Source of the DNA: Clostridiales bacterium
GTDB taxonomy: Bacteria > Bacillota > Clostridia > Lachnospirales > Lachnospiraceae
DNA: 10,510 bases
Direction: 5' to 3'
Assembly (NCBI GenBank): GCA_021204765.1
Contig: JAJPYU010000130.1
Coordinates: forward strand, 1-10,510
The position numbers and the translations under genes are program-made. The notes beneath the pieces are model-generated. The model was not told the origin of the DNA. It made no database searches and saw nothing but the letters and a program-made list of their open reading frames with translations. Each line of letters begins with the position of its first letter. Positions within the stretch are counted from its first letter, which is position 1. Shown piece by piece: positions 7,484 to 10,510 of this stretch.

Positions 7484-8055
7484 TCATAAGGTAAACCGCA
7501 TACCGGTCGTCAGCGGCCGGATAATATCTCCCAGCCGTTGTTGCAATCTTCCAAATGCGGCCTGACCCGTGCAGTGTCCGGTATAGACATATCGCATGTT
7601 TTCCTTCCGGATCACATCGCATAGGGCATCTGTCTCCTGTTCAGTAAAAGTGCAGATTTCTACACCGTGCTTCATGCCTTTCATATACCTATCTCATGCA
7701 TCCCGCCCTTTGAGGTATAATGATGATCCAATGCCGTCCTCTGCGCATAGACTTTTGCGGAAGGATCGTTACGAAAAATTGCCGCAAAGCCGCCGGAATG
7801 GTCATAATGCCCATGGGAAAGCACGAAAGCATCCATATCATCAAAGCTAATCCCCAGCAGGGCGGCATTGCCGTAAAACGCCTCGCTCTGCCCTGAGTCC
7901 AGCAGGATCTTTTTCCCCCTGTATTCAATCCATAGCGACAGGCCATGCTCGCATGTCAGGCAGCCTTCTGAAGTGTTTTCAATTAAAACCGTAATCCTCA
8001 TCTCTCCGGTATCCATAGAATTGCAGCAGGGTACGGTAATAGTCGGCAGTTTCAT
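7484..8055 (-). pseudogene. Metallo-beta-lactamase-fold hydrolase, internally deleted and frameshifted
   Basis: The first part (8055-7681, 124 codons) is the N-terminal half of an MBL-fold hydrolase of the type often annotated as a dihydropterin-phosphate-synthase-like hydrolase. It has MRITVLIENT, then ILLDSGQS, then the metal-binding motif SHGHYDH (H-x-H-x-D-H). It stops just after MHEIGI. In a different frame, 7684-7484 encodes the family's C-terminus, including YTGHCTG with its metal-ligand histidine and the ending GDIIRPLTTGMRFTL. Intact relatives, as I recall, are about 250-270 residues and carry roughly 80-100 residues between these parts, including a further histidine motif (GCSH or similar); that stretch is missing. 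The stop and the second ATG overlap as ATGA. The start at 8055 has AAAGGCGGG upstream; MRIT at 8001 is the more family-like N-terminus but lacks a well-spaced site. Probably non-functional, though coupled translation of two pieces cannot be excluded. Confidence 0.8.
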
Positions 8056-8079
8056 TATGACATCCCGCCTTTCTGTACA

Positions 8080-8085
8080 ATTATA
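8080..8085 (-). promoter_or_regulatory. Possible -10 box before the broken MBL gene
   Basis: A perfect TATAAT is present on the minus strand between the stop codon of the SGNH hydrolase gene and the start at 8055. The -35 region around 8102-8108 matches the consensus poorly (TTTATG). It may give the broken gene its own transcript, or it may be chance. Confidence 0.25.
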
Positions 8086-8087
8086 CG

Positions 8088-8795
8088 TTACCCATCAGAA
8101 GCATAAATATACTGTTCGATCTCATCAAACCACACCCTGTATCCCTCACCGGATAAATGGAGCCCGTCCGATCCGTAATAATCTGAAATGATATTCCCGC
8201 GCTTATCGAGATAAAGGGGATACAGATCAACGTATGTGCACTGATCCGACCCGTCAGCCAGCGAAGCGTAAACCCCGTTTAAATATTCAATATCATCTGA
8301 AGAAATATTCTCTGCCGGGAGTATGCTCTGAACAAATATTTCACAGTCCGGCAGGCTCTCCTCCAGATATGCCAGTATCGCCCTCATGTTTTCCGAAGTA
8401 TCATCTGCATCAACCCCCATTCTGATATCATTGACGCCAATCATCAGAAAGACCTTTTCCGGATCATGTACCGCGACCTCCGAAATCCGATCGAGAACTC
8501 CCTCAGTCGTATCACTGTTGATTCCCCGGTTCAGCAGATCTGTATCCGGAAAAAACTCATTTAAATTGGCTCTCTCTGTCAGGCTGTCCCCCACAAAAAC
8601 CACATCCGCATGGGATGTGTTAAGCTCAAACATACTCAGGCGGGCGCCATATTCCGGATTGGACGTATAAACCGCAGCTGTCGACGCCGTCTCCGGCTTT
8701 TTCCCGCCAAAGGCCGCCATTATCACAATTAAAAAGGCAATTACGCAAAAAGAGATGATCGCGATAACTTTCCATAAATTAAATCTGTTTTTCAT
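8088..8795 (-). CDS. Membrane-anchored SGNH/GDSL-family hydrolase
   Basis: This 235-residue protein is an SGNH-fold esterase/lipase-like hydrolase. Residues 8-29 form one strongly hydrophobic segment after a basic start (MKNRFNLWK), so it is probably tethered to the membrane with its catalytic domain outside. The four blocks are present: GDSL at 69-72 with nucleophile Ser71, a block II glycine at Gly91 (LNRGINSDTT), GVND at 120-123 with Asn122, and SDGLHLS at 209-215 with Asp210 and His213. A pattern like this is common in enzymes that remove acetyl or acyl groups from surface carbohydrates or lipids, but the substrate cannot be read from sequence. The ATG at 8795 is chosen because GGAGG (8808-8804) sits 8 bases upstream; an in-frame GTG at 8819 would place that site inside the gene. 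It follows the phosphatase gene after about 100 bases that contain a methyltransferase relic. Confidence 0.88.
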   Translation of the reverse strand: MKNRFNLWKVIAIISFCVIAFLIVIMAAFGGKKPETASTAAVYTSNPEYGARLSMFELNTSHADVVFVGDSLTERANLNEFFPDTDLLNRGINSDTTEGVLDRISEVAVHDPEKVFLMIGVNDIRMGVDADDTSENMRAILAYLEESLPDCEIFVQSILPAENISSDDIEYLNGVYASLADGSDQCTYVDLYPLYLDKRGNIISDYYGSDGLHLSGEGYRVWFDEIEQYIYASDG

Positions 8796-8801
8796 TGTAT
8801 C

Positions 8802-8885
8802 ATCCTCCGGCGCAAACACAGAGTATTCCGCTAATCAGCCTGAAACCGATCAGTTGGGACAGGACGCCCAGCCCAGTTGGATAGC
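8802..8885 (-). pseudogene. Relic of a second SpoU-type RNA methyltransferase gene
   Basis: The gap between the phosphatase and the SGNH hydrolase is not random spacer. On the minus strand it reads LGVLSQLIGFRLISGILC, matching LEVLSQLIGFKLTSGMLC in the methyltransferase gene at 9714-10510. By hand alignment, 8821-8870 matches 10236-10285 at 40 of 50 bases, including 19 identical bases in a row (8843-8861 and 10258-10276). Twelve identical bases continue the match at 8803-8814 (TGCGCCGGAGGA on the minus strand), with one base lost in between. That loss shifts the frame, and a TGA follows at 8802-8800. Similarity fades beyond about 8885. The piece corresponds to roughly 28 residues near the N-terminal domain of the methyltransferase, so it cannot be functional as an enzyme. 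It can also be read as a 36-codon open frame (8910-8800) starting inside the phosphatase gene. Confidence 0.75.
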
Positions 8886-8896
8886 AATCTGTAATC

Positions 8897-9679
8897 TCAG
8901 TGATAGTCATTTCCGACCACATGACAGAGCTCTGTATGGACTTTTCCGTTTGACGCCAGTATATCCTGGTTTTCTAAAACGGAGAGCTCATTTTCACTGA
9001 AATCACTGACGCATCCTCCCGCTTCTTTCACGATCAGAGACCCGGCGGCGAAGTCCCAGGGCTTTAAATCCCTCTCAAAGTAACCGTCTGTACGTCCGCA
9101 GGCCACATAAGCCAGATCCAGTGCCGCGGAACCGCTGCGCCGCACATCAGAAGCCCGCTCAAAAACAGCCTTCGCAGCGCGGAAGTTCTCTCCGGCTAGC
9201 TCCTTTTTGTAGGGAGATGTTCCAAAAGCCACCAGGCAGTCACAAAGTGCACTGTTTGAGGAAACCCTGATCTTTTCTCCGTTAAGATATGCTCCCTTTC
9301 CTCTGACTGCCGCAAACATTTCCTCAAAAAACGGATCATATATGATCCCGGCCTCAATCTCAGAACCGCTGTAATATCCCAGAGAAACACAACTGTGCCT
9401 GTAATCATGGATCAGGTTCGTAGTCCCATCGACGGGATCCAGTATCCAGGCAGGCCTGTCATATTCAATTTCCCTGTCTGTACCCTCTTCCCCGATAAAC
9501 CGGACCTCAGGATACATTTTCTTCAATTCTTCCCTCAAAAATGTCTGCACATTGATATCAACCTCAGTGACATAATCCGCAATACCTTTTTCAGTAATAT
9601 TATTCCTGGCATTTTTGTCAAAAATCATCGGCCTTGTGCTTTTGATCAGGCCTGCAATTCTTTTCATATCTATACTCAT
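8897..9679 (-). CDS. Inositol monophosphatase-family phosphatase
   Basis: This 260-residue protein has the complete metal-dependent phosphatase signature of the IMPase/SuhB/CysQ superfamily: GEEGT at 63-67 with metal ligands E64 and E65, WILDPVDGTTN at 78-88 with D81 and D84, and PWDFAAGSLIVKEAGG at 207-222 with D209. Such enzymes release phosphate from inositol monophosphates or related sugar or nucleotide phosphates (for example adenosine 3',5'-bisphosphate) using Mg2+. The substrate is not decided by these motifs. Three in-frame starts are clustered (TTG 9685, ATG 9682, ATG 9679). AGGAG at 9691-9687 is best spaced (7 bases) for 9679. The gene begins 34 bases after the stop of the methyltransferase gene, so the two are probably one transcript. 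No frame damage or missing catalytic residue was seen. Confidence 0.92.
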   Translation of the reverse strand: MSIDMKRIAGLIKSTRPMIFDKNARNNITEKGIADYVTEVDINVQTFLREELKKMYPEVRFIGEEGTDREIEYDRPAWILDPVDGTTNLIHDYRHSCVSLGYYSGSEIEAGIIYDPFFEEMFAAVRGKGAYLNGEKIRVSSNSALCDCLVAFGTSPYKKELAGENFRAAKAVFERASDVRRSGSAALDLAYVACGRTDGYFERDLKPWDFAAGSLIVKEAGGCVSDFSENELSVLENQDILASNGKVHTELCHVVGNDYH

Positions 9680-9713
9680 CATCAATCTCCTATACTTCCA
9701 TCGTCCTTTTCAC

Positions 9714-10510
9714 TCATTTTATCTTCCCCAGTTCCCAGAAAGCCACGGCGCTGGCTGCCGCTACATTCAGGGAATCCACACCGTGGGACATGGGGATTCT
9801 CACGGTATAGTCGCAGTCAGCTATAGTCTCAGCTGCCAGGCCTTCGCCCTCGGCACCCAGGACAACGGCCAGCTTTTCCTCTGCTTTAAGTCCCGTATCA
9901 TCCGGGCTTATGGAATCATCCCTGAGTGCCATGGCCGCTGTCTTAAAGCCTGCCTCATGCAGGAAAGCCATGCCGTCCTCCGGCCAGGAGGTCTTCTTGC
10001 CAAAAAATGTCCAGGGAATCTGGAACACTGTGCCCATGCTGACACGGATTGCCCTCCTGTACAGCGGATCACTGCAGTCACGGGTCAGAAGCACCGCGTC
10101 CATGTTAAGAGCGGCGGCCGAGCGGAAAATAGCACCGACATTGGTGGGATTGGTGATATCCTCCAGCACTGCGATCCGGGACGTGCCCTCACATACTGTA
10201 TTTAAATCAGGAAGTGTCCTCCGGCGCATGGCGCAGAGCATCCCGCTGGTCAGCTTAAAACCGATCAGTTGGGACAAAACCTCCAACTCCGCCGTATATA
10301 CCCGGACATCGCCGCAGCGCTCCATAATCTCCTGCGCATTATCTCCCCTCAGATGATGCTTCTCGATCACCAGGGAAAGGGGTTCATACCCGGCATCCAG
10401 GGCCCGACAGATCACCTTGGGACTCTCCGCCAGAAATATCCCCGGCTCCGGCTCATAGTATCTGAGCAGATGCACCTCCGATGTCCTGGCAAAAAGGTCC
10501 AGCTCTGTTG
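9714..10510 (-). CDS. SpoU/TrmH-family RNA 2'-O-methyltransferase, 5' end outside window
   Basis: This SPOUT-superfamily enzyme transfers a methyl group from S-adenosylmethionine to a ribose 2'-OH of tRNA or rRNA. The reading frame is open to the right edge, and the codons before the GTG at 10475 read TELDLFARTSE, which belongs to the family. GTG 10475 is therefore not the start; the true start lies outside. The N-terminal substrate-binding domain includes GIFLAESPKVICRALDAGYE and LEVLSQLIGFKLTSGMLC. The three SpoU motifs follow: motif 1 LEDITNPTNVGAIFRSA (about 10112-10165), motif 2 VVLGAEGEGL (about 9838-9870), and motif 3 IPMSHGVDSLNVAAASA (about 9745-9797), which together form the knotted cofactor site. 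The exact RNA target is unknown. It is followed by the phosphatase gene. A fragment of a close paralogue lies at 8802-8885. Confidence 0.93.
   Translation of the reverse strand, partial: TELDLFARTSEVHLLRYYEPEPGIFLAESPKVICRALDAGYEPLSLVIEKHHLRGDNAQEIMERCGDVRVYTAELEVLSQLIGFKLTSGMLCAMRRRTLPDLNTVCEGTSRIAVLEDITNPTNVGAIFRSAAALNMDAVLLTRDCSDPLYRRAIRVSMGTVFQIPWTFFGKKTSWPEDGMAFLHEAGFKTAAMALRDDSISPDDTGLKAEEKLAVVLGAEGEGLAAETIADCDYTVRIPMSHGVDSLNVAAASAVAFWELGKIK

Noticed and set aside
6912..7622. A 236-codon open frame on the minus strand across the end of the ATPase gene
   Set aside because: It is antisense to the well-supported ATPase and also overlaps the end of the MBL pseudogene in another frame; no recognisable domain.
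8796..8819. GTG at 8819 as the start of the SGNH hydrolase
   Set aside because: It would add eight residues that contain the GGAGG site; ATG at 8795 has ideal spacing and begins the basic-hydrophobic anchor.
10473..10475. GTG at 10475 as the start of the methyltransferase
   Set aside because: The frame stays open to the window edge, and upstream codons encode family-typical residues (LDLFARTSE), so the gene is cut by the edge.

Overview
The window looks like a chromosomal segment of a Gram-positive anaerobe of the Clostridia, most likely Lachnospiraceae. This is inferred from the style of the encoded proteins (GltB/GltD, an AAA ATPase with a DUF4143 domain, a SpoU-type methyltransferase beginning LDLFARTSEVHLLRYYEPE), strong purine-rich Shine-Dalgarno sites and moderate GC. 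No marker gene fixes the genus.

Layout. Positions 1-5691 (minus strand) hold the NADPH-glutamate synthase operon: complete gltB, then gltD 15 bases further on, with gltD running off the left edge. Positions 5692-5931 form a divergent control region. On the minus strand it has a promoter followed almost at once by an intrinsic-terminator-like hairpin in the gltB leader. On the plus strand it has a strong promoter for tRNA-Gly(GCC) (5932-6004), which is followed by its own intrinsic terminator. Positions 6150-7445 (plus) carry a stand-alone AAA ATPase/DUF4143 gene, preceded by a TATAAT box and two short perfect palindromes.

From 7484 to the right edge everything is on the minus strand. In transcription order it is a SpoU-family RNA 2'-O-methyltransferase (5' end outside the window), an inositol-monophosphatase-family phosphatase, a short decayed copy of an internal piece of a SpoU methyltransferase gene, a membrane-anchored SGNH/GDSL hydrolase, and a metallo-beta-lactamase-fold hydrolase broken by an internal deletion and frame change. 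Spacings of about 30-100 bases suggest co-transcription of this set. The relic and the broken hydrolase show that the segment has been rearranged.

How the genes relate: GltB releases ammonia from glutamine and makes glutamate from 2-oxoglutarate, using electrons that GltD takes from NADPH. The right-hand genes have no single obvious pathway. I found no CRISPR array, transposase, integrase or phage gene, and no convincing new multi-gene system. The most interesting hidden signal is the methyltransferase relic at about 8802-8885, whose sequence also supplies the ribosome binding site of the SGNH hydrolase gene.
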